A stretch of 64,000 nucleotides of DNA, from NCBI RefSeq assembly GCF_963678635.1, contig NC_087063.1, positions 77,957,617 through 78,021,616 on the forward strand. Direction: 5' to 3'. The notes under the pieces were generated by a model. That model searched no databases. It had not been told where the DNA came from and saw only the letters and a program-made list of their open reading frames with translations. Positions 20,842 through 33,586 of the stretch are shown here, one piece after another (the first letter of the stretch is position 1; each line of letters opens with the position of its first letter). The DNA comes from Symsagittifera roscoffensis (lineage: Eukaryota; Xenacoelomorpha; Acoela; Convolutidae). The position numbers and the translations under genes were made by a program.

Positions 20842-21319
20842 ACTGTGTCCTGGGCTTCGTTCTTTCGGATCGTTCCAATTGGGGGAAGTCTTTTTCTTTA
20901 AGACTAAGTTTTATTTATCTATTTCTGAATCATCACTGCTTTTTATCAAAGATTGTTTAATTTTAACAAAGCAGTGACTTGATAAATTGTGTGGCGATAA
21001 ATTGATACTGACAAAAGGTCGCTGTCACCTGTAGGATATTCTTATCTGATTATCGATTGTGTTTTGTGTGTCGATTATATCTTGTGGAAACTTAGTGTTA
21101 CTGTTATACTATACAACCGGGTTGAGTTAGCATTATATCAAAACTGGGTAGACCCTGTGAGTATCTTTAGCTGAGTCACTAGTTTAGTCGTGAGAGATCT
21201 AAGAGACATTTTGATACTGACGGAATCGAGTAGGCAGCGTTAAGTGATTTAACTAAATCTTGTTTGTGGTACGTTTGCATTGCCATCAAATTACGAATAC
21301 TTTCATTTTGTTAAAAACT

Positions 21320-24300
21320 ATGCAGCGCAGGGACTCGCTAGGATCGACTACTAAAATTCCCAGGCTAAGCAAGGGAAGCACGCGGAAGTTTAGAACTAGG
21401 CGTAGCCAAACCTCGTTTAGCAGCGCTTCCGACGCGTTTGCTGAAGACGAATCGACTAAAGGTCAACCTGATCTTTCAGTGAGCGAAATGAAACTAAGGA
21501 GCGAGAAAAACCTCGATGGCAATCAAAGGCGGAGCGCCGAGGCCGAGCCTGCGAGTGAAACGCTCGTGGATCCCTTTGACGAAGGGGAGCGAACGCTCAT
21601 TCGACCCGACTTTGAGCCAGATGAGGTCCTCGAACGGGAGGAAGCCGAGAGGACAGAGGAGACCTCGGAGCGTCCCGAGGTCGAACCTCGGGAGGAAGTG
21701 TTGTACAGGGGAATGTCCAAATCAGAGACTAAGAGCTATAAATGGAGAAAGGAACCTTCACATCTGACAAGTGCACACTCATCTTTGGCCAAACAGAGCA
21801 ACAACGCGATGATGTCGAGTATGAGTCCGGGTGAAGAGCAGACGTTCTCGAAGGCAAAGAAAAGTTGGAAGTCTTTGTACGATGAGCGCGTGACGTCGCT
21901 ACAAGCCGGAGGTCTATCCTCTAGTTACGACCAACCGGAAATAACCCATCCGGATGTGAACTTCACACCGTGCCCAAGGAACGACATGAGCAGGGAGGCG
22001 TCTTCTGCCTCGCCGACCAGGCCTATGTCAGATGGGATAACGATGGGAGCATCATCAACGTTTGACAGACTGATGACGTCAATGCACAAGCAAAAGGGCG
22101 GTGCGTCATCGAGTACTAGGCTACAGCCACAGTTGACCTCGTCTTCTCTGGGGCTAACCCCGCCATTGGGGGCAGCTGGTGACATAAGTGATATGTTCGC
22201 TGGTGTGATGAATAGCCTGGATGAATTGAGGCGGGACATGACTAAGAGGATAGATCAAGTTGACGAGAGAGCTCACCATGGTCGAGAGAGTTTGAAAGAT
22301 GAGCTAACGCACGTGAAGTCGCAGGCGAGGTTTGATCAGGCTCAATTGATTCGTAACACCGATCAATGCCTGGCCGAGAGCCTGGCACAGGCAAACAAAG
22401 AGTCAGAGGAAAGAGAGGTTAGGCTGACAAGAGAGATCGAGCGATTGTTGAATGATCATGATAATACCTACGCCCAAACGATGACTGGCCTGGAAAGGAG
22501 GTTGGACGCCAAATCTGACTTGATGATGCGGAAGCTTGACGCGATCCTGAATGGGAGTAGTTGGCAGGAGCATTCCAACTCAAGGGAGCGCTCACGCCAT
22601 GCGAATGTTGGAAATGGTACGGGCAACAGTGCCAGAGCCCAGCAAGGCTCGAGAACGAACTACGAACATAGAAACAAGGAGCGGCCAAGGGCAGCCCCGC
22701 AGAGGCCTGGCTGGACGAATCCAGTCCCACCGGAGGCAGATGCCACCCCGGAGACAAGATTGCCAACCGTGACACAAGTCAGTTCAGTACCAGATCTGAC
22801 TATAGTCTCACAGGACACAACGATGTATGCCTCGATGTTTGAGTCTCTGAACAGATCTCTCGAAACATTCATCACCAAGCTCTCGAAGTCAACCGAGAGA
22901 GGAGAGAGGTCAAGAAGGACACTGAAAAAGCCGAAGTCATATAAAGACGAGTCAGACGGCTGCATTGATACTTGGATAGAGGTGATGAAGTTACACTTTG
23001 AGGAAGAGAATCTCTCCAAGAAACAAGAATGCAGCGCGCTGACGAGCAACCTGGAGGGTACTGCATTAAATTGTGTAATGGCGAAAAGAGCCAATGAGAG
23101 AGACAGCGCTCGTAAGATATTCGACATCCTGCTGAATCGTTTCGGCTCTGGAGTACAAGGGCACCAGGCTATGGTGAAGTTCGAGAAGAGGCGTCAGAGA
23201 GATGAAGAATCAATAGATAAATTCTTGGACGACCTTGAATTGCTCAGGAGGAGAAGCAACCCGGATGAGAGAATATCCGAGGGAAACTTGGCGATTGCTT
23301 CGAAGTTCATGGATGGAGTAAGGAGTGAGGAGTTGAAGACGATGTTGGCCACTCACTTCACCCTGTCGCTTGACCAGGTACCCACGCCTGACGACTTGCG
23401 TATGAAGTCACGCGAGTATTTACTCATAAAACCGAGGGCGCAAAACCGTTACAGCAATTATGGCAACTATAGCGGGACAAACACTGGTGCGAATTCCAGT
23501 TGGTACAAATCTCGCGATAACATGGACAAGAGGAGGTCGTGCGCAAATTGTGGTTCGATGGACCATCACGTCTCTGCGTGTTCTGCATACAAACAGAACA
23601 TGAAGGCCATAGGCTACTTTCTCGAGGACGCCGACGCGACCGACGAGGATCATGAGGAGTACGTCAGAGGGCTCATCATGAAATATGGTCCCAGGTGTTT
23701 CTTCTGTAATCTGGAGGGACACTTCAAGTCGGATTGTACTCAATTTTGGGACGCAGTAGCGGACGCGAAGCATCCCCGCCACGAAGAGGCGCTGTCGGGT
23801 GTCAAGGCCAGTCGAGCACGTCTGATGAACGAGGCTGAATCTCGGAGAAAGGAGACGACACCGAGCACCTTTACGACCAAAAAGGTTAAGACATGGCCTG
23901 ACGAGGTGGTAGCCTCGAACCTCGAAGCAGAGTCGTCTAGCCCACTCAAGGTGGATTACGGCCTGGCGGCAAGGACAGCGCTGCAGAATGTCAAACAGGA
24001 CCTAGCCACGAAAGAAGTGGAGCAATGGGTAAGGTCGGAGCTGGAGAGCACAGATCTTCGGGAAAGTCTTAATGTCCTGGGTAAAACGACAGAAGCAGAA
24101 GACAAAGAGGAACCCAAGAAACAGGGACTAAAACTGAACGTTATATCTGGTAAGACTTTCGGCATGACGAAGGCGGGGACCAAAATAATGTCCATCATCT
24201 CAGTCGCAGGGCACCAGGTGGTCAAGAACTTGAGTGAGCCATCCGAGATTACACTAGTCCACCTGGACATCTATGCCGACTACCTGAAGGAAAAGGATCC

Positions 24301-27300
24301 CAAACTGGACTCCAGGGCAGTGCGAGCGCTGCTCACAACGGGAGGTCCGAGGCTGATGAAAGTGGACGGACATTATATCGATGTCCATGGCCCTTACCCG
24401 ATCCTGATGAATGTGGATGGCATCAATATCTACACGAAAGCTCACATAACTGATGCGAACGATCAGGTTGGCCGGATATACATTGGTAAAGAGGAGCTGA
24501 AGGTCAGACGAATCGGGCACAACGCGATGCTCGAACAAGATGCGGTGCATATTGGTTGCGAGGCCGATCTGGCCGCACACGTTCTGGACGTGCAAGACAG
24601 ACAACTTTCAGTAAGGGGACTGCTAGACACGGGAGCAGTGGTTAGTGTCATGCCAGTCAAAACTTGGACCGACATGGGTTTCGAAAGGTCGGATCTCATA
24701 CCGACAAACATCAGGTTGGCAGCTGCCAATCAGGGAGCGATCTATGTCGCCGGAAGAACCCCGATCATCTCACTGCAGCTCGGAGGAAGACATCTCTGGA
24801 TGAGCTTCCTAGTAGTAGAGAACTTGGACGAATCCGACCAGTTCATCCTAGGAAGGGATTTCGTTCGCAACTTTGACGTCACGATCGATCTCAACGACGG
24901 ATTGATTAGGATCAAGGATCCTGAGAGAAAGTATGAGAAAAGACCCCTTAATAAGATCTTAATTAATCAGGCCAAGGTGCCGATTTTTCTGGATCGAAAA
25001 GTTAGATTAAAACCGAACCAAGCCGTAGTAGCGACGTTTAGGATGAGGAACTTGAATGAACTCAGCAATGACAGACAGGTGTGTCTGGTACCAAATCCAA
25101 ACAGTAAAAGCTCGGCTATTTTAGGAAGAAGCTTCCCACTCACTCAGAGCGGACTGTGTGTGAGTGTGTTATTGAACACAGAAGCAACAACAGTGACAAT
25201 ACAGAGGGGAAAGAAACTTGGCTACGCTTTGCCTCTGAACACAGACTTTCTGAGTGTGGAGAACTTGAAGAAGTTTGATGTAACTAAATGTCCATTGCAT
25301 GCGAACCAAGAATGTATAATGAAAAGAGTAAATGAACTGAAATCTTCTAGGAAATTGTTTTCAATGAAGTCGGAAACAGATGATGGGCTGTCTAGTTGTT
25401 CCAACTTTCCTGAGAGGCCGACGGAAGCAGAGTTAGCAGCGAATAAGCCTGTCCTACCTGAGATAGAACACCTGAAGGGTAAAATATCAGATAAGGAATT
25501 AGATTCGCTCAGAGCATTGCTAAATTGGAACGCAGACGTTTTTTCAAAGCATAAGGCCGACATAGGTTGTTGCAATTTTGTAGAGCACGAGATTGAGATA
25601 GAAGAGGGCTCGGTACCTCATAGGGAAGGGGCGAGAAGAATGACCCCAAACAAGTCAGAAGCGTGTAGGAAGGAAATCGAGATGTTAATGGAATACGACA
25701 TGATCGAGCCGTCGAAGTCCCCATGGGCTTGTGGCGTGGTCATGGCGAAAAAGAAAGGGGGACAACTCAGATTTTGTTGTGATTTCCGTTATCTGAACGC
25801 AGTGACTATAAACGACGCATACCCGATTCCCCGCATCGATGAGAGCCTATCCAAGCTGGGAGACGCTAAGTTCTTCACGACGTTGGATTTGGGCTCCGCA
25901 TTCTGGCAAGTGCCACTCAGAAAGCAAGATCGAGAGAAAACAGGTTTCGCGTGTGAGCTGGGACTGTTCCAATGGAAGAGGATGCCATTCGGATTGTGCA
26001 ACGCGACGGACACATTCCAGCGACTGATGGCCCAGGCACTCACGAGCGTCACTAAGAAATACGGGAATCTCATCATGTGTTATGTCGAGGATGTCGTGAT
26101 TGCAACACCAACCTTAGAAGACCACATAGAGAGGTTGGAGGAGGTGTTTTCTTGCATGAAGCAGGCGGGTCTGAAATGCAAACCCTCTAAGTGTGAAATC
26201 CTCAAGGATTCCATAAAATATCTGGGCCGCCTGGTTGACAATCATGGAGTGAGACCAGATCCCGAAGCGGTTGAAGCGGTGCTGACCTGGAAGGCACCTA
26301 AAACAGACACACAGCTGATGAGTTTTCTGGGATTCGCAAATTATTATCGAGAGTTCATCAAGGGGTATGCTGACAAAATATACCCCATGCAGAGGTTGAT
26401 GAGAAATAAGGGCAAAAAGTTCAACTGGACTGATGAGGCACAAGTCTCATTTGAAAACATCAAACGTGAACTTTGCGAGGCACCGGTCCTCGGCATGCCA
26501 ACGGAGAAGGGGATGTTCGTGCTGGACACGGATGCATCAGTGGTTGCGATATCGTGCATACTTCACCAGGAGCAGGAGTGGAACGGGAGAACGGTTCTTC
26601 GTCCGATAGCCTACGGGAGTAAAGTCCTGAGTGATACTGAAATGAAGAACGGCGCACCAAAAGCGGAGATGTTTGCGGTGATCACTTTTGTGGAAAAATA
26701 CAGGGCCTACTTGGGAAGTGCTCCCTTCAAGTTACGTGTGGATAATCGTACCCTGGCCTGGCTGAAAACCTATTCGATGGACCAAAGCTATATTGGTCGT
26801 TGGATTGTGCGCCTGGATGGATACCACATGATCATAGAGCACCGTACCCGTGACAAGCACCATAACGCAGATAGCCTCAGTAAAAAGACAGAATTTTATG
26901 AGCGCCTCGAGGAGAAGCAGGCTAACCAATCAGAGATCAAAGACGGGTTTTCCTTTCTGGACAAAGAAACCTACGACAAGCTGCCACTTACTAGGTGGTT
27001 AGACAAATCAGGACATCCTATACCTGGACACCCTGACCTTCCAGTGGAAACGGCCGCGGAGATAAAGCTTTTAGCTAGAGGCGAGCCCGTTCCGCTGGAT
27101 CTGCTAGTCCGATCCAATTTGGTACAGCAAGAACTAACCAGGCTGGGTATAAACAGCATGGCTCTATTGAACAGGACGGTGAATGTGGCGCCGGACGTCA
27201 TGGGAAAACTCCGTGACTTGTTGGACAAGGAAGTGGATAGGCATGATCGTGAATGGATGGAGACAATGCAGCGGTTGACTGTCACCGAGAGAACAGAGAA

Positions 27301-28702
27301 GAGGCCAGTGTCCATTCGCAGCCGAGACGTTGAACGGGATTGCAGGTCGATCGTCAACCAGCTGGTGAGCTCGATGCCGAAAGAAGTCTTGTTGAGAACT
27401 TCGTTCACTAAATATGGAACATTGAATCAGAACCAAACTACTGAGGAAGTCAGGATCAGGTCGAAATCTAGCTTCACGAGGAGAGTGCACTTCACGGATG
27501 CAAAAGAGGAATACGAGCCAAGCCCAGATTGTTCGTCCGTGGACGAGACAATGTCCGGGGAGTCTGACACCTTCGAGCCAGTCAAGGACGACTCGTCTGA
27601 GGAGTCAGACACCTTTGAGCCCGTGCAGGACGACTTGTCCGGGGAGAGGTTGACGAGACCACCTAGGGGCAGAATTTTGTCCGGGGAGTCGGATTCAAAG
27701 CGACCAATGGACAGAGTTTTGTCCGGGGAGTCGAAAAACATCTCAGACAACTTGGAATATGATGTTGGGGAATCAGTCGTCTCAAGTGTTGACTCGAGGC
27801 CCCAGTCCTGGGACAACACATCTGAAACAACTTTCAATTCCGATATGTCAGAGATTGCAATCCACTCCTTGTTGGTAGACTGGAAGCAGCGCGGGCTGGA
27901 CCGAGAAACGCATCAGGATCCAGACAGGGACAGATACACCTCAGATGAAGAGGGCACTGTGGTAGATAATGCCGCAGACGAGCTCGAGCTGATAGCAGTT
28001 TCGAAACGCCCAACCAGATTGCTGCCACATGGTACGGTCGTCCGTACCAATCTGGAACCATCTGTGCAGGAAGCGACGCCTTTAAAAAAGATATGGTGTG
28101 TCAAGTTGATGGACGATGCTCATGCTCCGGAGATAATGAGTGGGCAAATGAACGTGGTGAAGACGTATTTGAAAGCCAGGTACAGGCTGTCGGATCTCCT
28201 AAGGGCTCAACGAAATGATAGAATGACGAGCAGTCTCAAAAGATGGATCGAGAATGGAGCACCTGACAAGGGAGACTTGGAAGAAGACAGCTACAAAATC
28301 CTGAAGCAATTCTACCTGAAGCGAAACGACTTGTTGTACCTGAATAAGGACGGAATCGTAGCCTGTAAGCGCAAGGAGGAGGACAAGGTCCTTTATAAAT
28401 ATAATTCAATAGTGTTACCACAGTTGTACCAGACCGAATTGCTCTTTCGTTCACATGATCAGATGGGTCATCAAGGCGTGGACAAAGTGTACAACAGGAT
28501 ACAGAAACGATTTGAATGGCCGGGATTGAAGAAGGCTTGTGAGAAGTGGATCGCAGCATGCCTGTCATGTCAGCAAGCGAAGGATCCCAGGAAGCTAAGG
28601 TTTCCCCTACAGTCAATAGAGTCGTCAGGTTTCAACGAAGTGGCGCAAATTGATCATCAGAAAATCTGTATGACAGCAACGGCTATAATCAGGTGCTGGT
28701 AA
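21320..28702 (+). pseudogene. E2 Gag-Pol, main open part (2,460 codons, ends at a frameshift)
   Basis: Ty3/gypsy-type polyprotein from ATG 21320 (MQRRDSLG; the frame is open 60 bp upstream without ATG). Domains: coiled-coil/charged N-terminus; retrotransposon Gag domain about 546-690 (GCIDTWIEVMKLHF); CCHC knuckles at residues 741-754 and 793-806; aspartic protease LLDTGA at 1103; RT with TTLDLGSAFWQ about 1520 and YVED at 1588-1591 (usual YVDD); RNase H DTDAS about 1733; acidic SGE-repeat linker (27530-27760); integrase HHCC zinc finger (28450-28570) and first catalytic Asp (28652). There is no gag/pol stop. A 1-base deletion relative to E3 at about 28678 ends the frame in integrase. YVED and the frameshift both predict an inactive copy. 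Confidence 0.85.
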
Positions 28703-30801
28703 TGATCGATCATTTTACGAAGTATGCGGAGGCAGCACCCTGCATGACTGCATCGGCAGAAGAAACATGCGATCATTTGATAAATGTGTGGATAGCAAGG
28801 CATGGCTGCCCCATCACGTTCCAATCGGACAATGGCAAAGCATTCGTAGGTGATCTCACGAAAGAGTTAATGAAAAGGTCGCAGGTAGCGCAGGCCCACT
28901 CGACCACTTATCACCCGCAAACGAATGGCCTAGTCGAGAGGCAGAATCGCACACTGGTATCCATGTTGAGAGTCTACTGCTCACGCTACATGGATGACTG
29001 GGACAAGCACTTGCCACAAGTGATGGGTGCTTACAACAGCACGGAGCATTCCACCACGGGAATAAGTCCGCACATGATGTTAACGGGTCAAGAAAAAGCG
29101 CTCCCGTTGACGTTTTTCTACCCTGAATATGAGGAGAAGAGGACAGCACCGCAAACGTACGTGCGGGATGTTATTAGAAGACAGCAAGATCTCAATGACT
29201 TATGCAGGAGGAATACGCAACAGGCGCAAATTAGACAAAAACGGAGGTTTGACAAAAGGACAGCTGATGCGAAAGCCTACTCAGTTGGCGACTACGTCTG
29301 GGTGTTCCAGGAAGTGGTTCCACCAAAACGAACCAAGAAATTATTAAAGAAATGGCGTGGTCCATTTCAGATAACAGAGGTGCACCAAGGAGGTCGTTTT
29401 TATCGATTGAGCACTGGAAGAGCAGCTCATTACGAGAACATCAAACCACACAATGCCTCGTCAGAGGATTGGTGCATCCCAGCGGACATGCAAGAGGGAG
29501 ACTATTTAATAGTGGATCCTGCTTGTGAAGTGAATGAAAATGGTACTCGCGACAAGAATGACGGGAATGAGGTGGTGCACGATTGCGATCTACCACTGGA
29601 TCTCGAGTTGACTGAGCGAGTAGAGGTGGACGATGAAACTCTACCCTATGCCGAAGAAGACTGGGATTGCCCGGAACAAACCGAATTTGACAAAGGAATA
29701 CAGCCTGACTTTCCTCTCACTATGGAAACACGCCAAAGCAAGAGAGGAAAAAACCAGAAGAAATACAATCCGTATAGCGAGGACTTCGTTGTAGACAGGA
29801 TAGTAGTGAGTGATGTCATAGACTCGCTGGTGGGACTGGACGAAGTGGCGATGCTAGAAGAAATCGACCTTGTGAACGATATGGATCAAGATTGGATCGA
29901 CGATCGATCAGAACCGGAAGTGGAGTTCGAACCAGAAGCGGAACAGGCTCATGAGCAAGAACTAACAAACTTGCGCGTGCTCGAATGGCTCCATGATCTG
30001 CCGACAGATCCAAAAGAGACGATCCTGACGATTCAGGACGTCGATAGAGACGGCGTCAAATACATCAGTCATGACAATACCGAGTCCAACTGGGTCGCCC
30101 CAGATGGTCCTCTACGTGTTCCACAATCCAACTTCGGTATCCTAGACTTTGGGCGATCGACGGGGACGTCGATGGATATTTTTGTCCGGGGAGTGGGGGT
30201 AGGACTCACCCACACCGAAAATCTCATTATAAAAAAATTGAAATCGGCAAGAGAAACCGGAGAACTAGAGACAGAGGGCGAGAATGCTAAGAAACCACCT
30301 TTTGGACGAATCTTTGAATCGTATTTTGATCTACCGAACCATTATTCGAACAATATCGTCATAACGGACAGCGATTTCATACTCACGGAACGCACGTGCG
30401 CCATAGCGATAACGGCGGATGTAAGCTTCAAAACAGCACTAGCAGCTGACTTTAAAAGAGAGTACAAGAATATCGAGTTTTTGTGGAGACAGAGGCCTGG
30501 TGTAGGAGGAATGATAGCGTTGCCCCCTGTCGCATCACAGATACCAGGGAAATATTTGTGTTTTTTGGTTACGAAAGCTACTGATAGGCAACACGTGAAT
30601 CCGGAGAGCTTGGTATTGGCCTTGACTCGACTTAGGGATTTCCTGGTTGAGAGAAGTGTGACCTCTCTCTCGTTACCAGTTTATGATCCCAATAGAGGAA
30701 AGCTACACCCGAGAGAGTTGTACGCTCTTGTACATGTGATATTTTCAGAGACTGACATAGAAGTTTACTTACATAAAAAATACTATCTGAGCATATGCTA
30801 A
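28693..30801 (+). pseudogene. E2 Pol C-terminal part: integrase core, GPY/F module, macro-domain-like tail
   Basis: Resumes Pol after the frameshift (the apparent start is not a real one). Integrase Asp 28828 (SDNGKAF) and Glu 28936 (VERQNR) are 35 residues apart, completing DD35E. GPY/F module: KLLKKWRGPF...GRFYRLS near 29340. A 250-residue acidic spacer follows. The last 145 residues (about 30350-30798) read ITDSDFIL, ITADVSF, LAADFKREY, KYLCFLVTKA, LVLALTRLRDFLVE, LPVYDPNRGKL and VIFSETDIEVYL, matching the order of TARG1/ALC1-type macro domains (ISxDxxMGAGIA..F, YIYYLITK, L..SL..M..H, MP.IGCGLD..., V..VF..TDI). The GCGLD loop and catalytic Lys/Asp are not conserved, so hydrolase activity is doubtful. 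TAA at 30799. Confidence 0.75.
30157..30222 (+). promoter_or_regulatory. Nucleotide-conserved block inside Pol (E2 copy)
   Basis: 66 bp with 63 identities to E3 51839-51904, while flanking codons differ freely at third positions. It includes GTCCGGGGAG and a G-rich run ending GTAGGACT. Possible central polypurine tract, splice donor or protein-binding RNA site. Confidence 0.5.
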
Positions 30802-31276
30802 GAAATGCGCTCGGCGATAAGTGGTTTTTATTAAGTTATTCGATAGGAATTGGAGTCAAGTTTAAGGTTAGGTTAGGTTTTAGGTACAGTATTAGGGACT
30901 ATGTTTCTTTGTGATAGTGTAGGTGTGTGATGTTTATGTGTTTATGTTATGTTATTGTTATGATTATGTTTTATGTTTTATGTCATAAAGGACCCGGAGT
31001 ACTCCAGGTCATCAGGGTGACAGCGCACATTGGTGCTACTCTGACAAAGGTAAAGGTGGACGATCCACCCTGGTGCTAAATTTTAAATCGGAATTGAAAA
31101 AAGAATTTCAATGGAGAGTTTTAAAGAATTGATTGATGTTGTATCCAAAAATGATGGTTCTAAGTCGCGACTTGTTTTTTAGATCTTGATTGATCGAAAA
31201 TTGTTTACTGAACACTGAATCAGACGAGACAGAAAGGAATTACACGACACGACAACAAGAATCAAGACGATAAGAA
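30802..31276 (+). promoter_or_regulatory. Pol-ORF2 spacer of E2 with candidate 3' splice site
   Basis: Non-coding. CTTGTTTTTTAG at 31171-31182 is followed by ATC, 95 bp upstream of the ORF2 ATG. E3 has CTGTTTTCAG then ATC at 52762-52771 in the same relative place. This would fit a spliced subgenomic mRNA for ORF2, as for env in retroviruses, but the donor is not identified. Confidence 0.4.
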
Positions 31277-33586
31277 ATGGGTGACACGAACGAACTCATG
31301 GAATTTCTCTCAGCGAGTCTAGGAGCGACTCTAGACGAGATCTATCAGCGGCTGATCGATTGTGATTTCACACGAGAAGACCCGGGGTTGGCGATGTTTG
31401 TGGTCGCACTCCTCAATGCACTAGGACGAGAGGGTCGAGGGAATCGCCCTACAGAAGTCGTGTTGATGTTGGCCTTCGGTGAGTCCGGGACCGCCGAGAG
31501 AAGCCGAAACCGATTGATGAGATGGAGGCGTGGAGAAATGTCTGGCCACGACCTGGCTCGTGAGCCAGGACTAGGTGAGCAAAGGGACCACCGGCTAGGT
31601 GAGATGGCCTTACCCGTCCAACCTGCGCAGCCACTCATCGGAGCGAAGAGACAACGTGATGGGCCAGGCCCGTCACACTCGGTCGACTCTCCAACAGCTG
31701 CTCCTCCCCCGAAGAGAGTGAGAGTGAGCGAGATAGAGATCCAGACGTCGGAGACGATTGAGACACTGGAGAAGAGGGAGAGAGATCAGAGCGAGCTGTG
31801 TGCCAAACTTCAGGAGTACAGGGCGATAGCTCGAGAGAGAGACGAATGGAAAAAGAAATTTGAAGATCTGCAGGTGGCCTACAAGGAGGATGAGATAAAG
31901 CACCTGAAGGAGCTGTATATGGCGAAGGTGAGCCAGGTGTCACCGGAAGTCCTGGAGAGCATGAGATCCTCGGAGGGATCCAACGACACACGCCCCAGGA
32001 CAACAGCGCAGGAGCTGTGCGCATCGAGAGGACCTGAGGTTCTGGATTTGCGTGCATCAAGGGGGCCCGAGGCTCCTCAGCAGACACGACCGTCTGCTTC
32101 GAGTCAGAGGTTCACGATACCAGACCCTTCTGACACCTATCTAGCTCCTCAATTCCAGGAATCATTTAACCAAGTGGCCAGAGCCGCGATGGATGAGATC
32201 AACAGAGGCACTGAGCGGACACTGGTTAGGATCGTTCCTTCCCAACGTCGTGATCATTCATCAAATAGCTCGGAGCGAACAACCCGCACGATAGCGTGTT
32301 CTGCGCCTGGTGGAGTCTTTGAGAAGTCTCGCGTGGTAGACATCAGGAAGAATCTGATGGCACGTCATCAGTTCACGCAAGTGCCAGCCGAGCATCCTCG
32401 AGCCTGTCTGAATGACATGAGCTGGAACCCCGCCACGAACGACCAGTTAATTCCCCCAGGGAGTCGCCATTTGATCATTGGAGACAATTTGGTGAGAGAT
32501 CTGAATGAGATCATCGTCTATGGTCAGACTACCATTCTGTCCTTTGGAGGAGCCTCAGTGGCTCAGGTCATCAAAATGATGGAATTCCAGAGCGAGGATC
32601 ATCTGGATACATTAATAATAATGCTGGGGACCAATGACGTCTCGAGAGCCCCCGTGACTCCGGAGAACAAGTGGGAACCTCTATTGGTGTGTCTCTTGAA
32701 CGAATTGAAAGAAAAGTACAGACCCAAGCTCGTGATCTTGTGCACGATACCACCAAATCCTTTGGTGGGCACCATAGCTGCAGATTTCATGAATGGCAAC
32801 GTGACGCGGTGGAATGAAATGACCCGCAGTTTGGTGAGGAACAACCCTGGCGAGTTGCGACTCCTGGAACTCGAAAGTATGCTGCGCATGACTGACCACA
32901 TCGCGCTCACTAAAGATGGAGTGCACTTCAATACCCAACGAGGGAGGCATTGGATTAATGACGTGTTTCAGACGCAATTGAGGGAAGCGGAGCAAGAGTC
33001 GAGGGCGACCAGTTCTTTGGCTCGGACCAATTCGACCGGAGGGAGTAGAATAAGGGCAACCGTGCCCGAATCCCTCGCATACCGTCTAGGGCCCTTGGCA
33101 ACGGAGACGGTTGGAGCCGCAACCGTTGCTCCAAGTTCAAACGTGAGAGACAGGCTAGGTACTGCTCCTCCTCCCAGGCCGCAATCGATTGGAAGCCGAC
33201 TCGGGAGATCAGTGGAACAGAACAACAGGAATAACTCCCAGACCGCGTCTAGGAGGAACGATCCGCCTGCCACGACAAATCCTGCTTCGACAGCAGGACC
33301 GTCTACAAGTACCGTGCCAGCGGAGGGAATCGAATCAGGCAGCAGGCTGCTTTGGAATAGATCAGATCCTAGTCATTGGGGTCAGTATAAGACGGACATG
33401 TCAGGCGAAGTTGAACATGAATACCTTGAAGTGTCGGGAGGACGTGATGAGAATGACTGGCGGAGAAAGTCCTACAGTATCGCGACTTTATCGGATACCG
33501 GGCGTGGATTGGCTGCTAGCAGAGCAGGAGAAATTCAGCTCCTCGACCTCACTCCGACATGTGGATTTGAATGGATTACCTCATGA
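31277..33586 (+). pseudogene. E2 ORF2, first part: coiled coil and SGNH-hydrolase-like domain
   Basis: ATG 31277 (GAAATGGG). Residues about 1-30 (LSASLGATLDEIYQRL) match the start of E3 ORF2. Residues 150-215 are charged, heptad-like, likely coiled coil. SGNH-like domain at 390-570: HLIIGDN (block I, residue 404 is Asn where the family has catalytic Ser; E1 has Ser), FGGASVAQ, IIMLGTNDV (Asn 453, Asp 454), LVILCTIPPNP, DGVHF (Asp 547, His 550). With Ser replaced, esterase activity is unlikely in E2. After about 33405 a frameshift ends homology with E1, so the last 60 residues to the stop at 33586 are out of frame. It sits where env lies in retroviruses. Confidence 0.75.

Larger units (their letters stand above)
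18265..21319 (+). other. 3-kb non-coding leader of E2
   Basis: Long leader without a convincing ORF. It contains recurring CCCTCCG-type motifs (dense at 20026-20420), A-rich and T-rich runs, and a pair of similar hairpins just before gag (20675-20841). Packaging, dimerisation or splice-donor signals would be expected here. Short ORFs such as 19822-20007 lack support. Confidence 0.6.

Noticed and set aside
28670-28702. Programmed frameshift in E2 Pol
   Set aside because: E3 reads through the same place in one frame and there is no slippery heptamer; a 1-base deletion explains it better.
29340-30798. Chromodomain at the integrase C-terminus
   Set aside because: The GPY/F module is clear, but the following sequence lacks the aromatic cage pattern; the macro-domain pattern fits the tail better.
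33189-33404. Apparent N-terminus of the 1,060-codon E2 frame
   Set aside because: No ATG, and it overlaps the SGNH frame. Homology with E1 begins only at about 33405, so this is read-back in the wrong frame before a frameshift.
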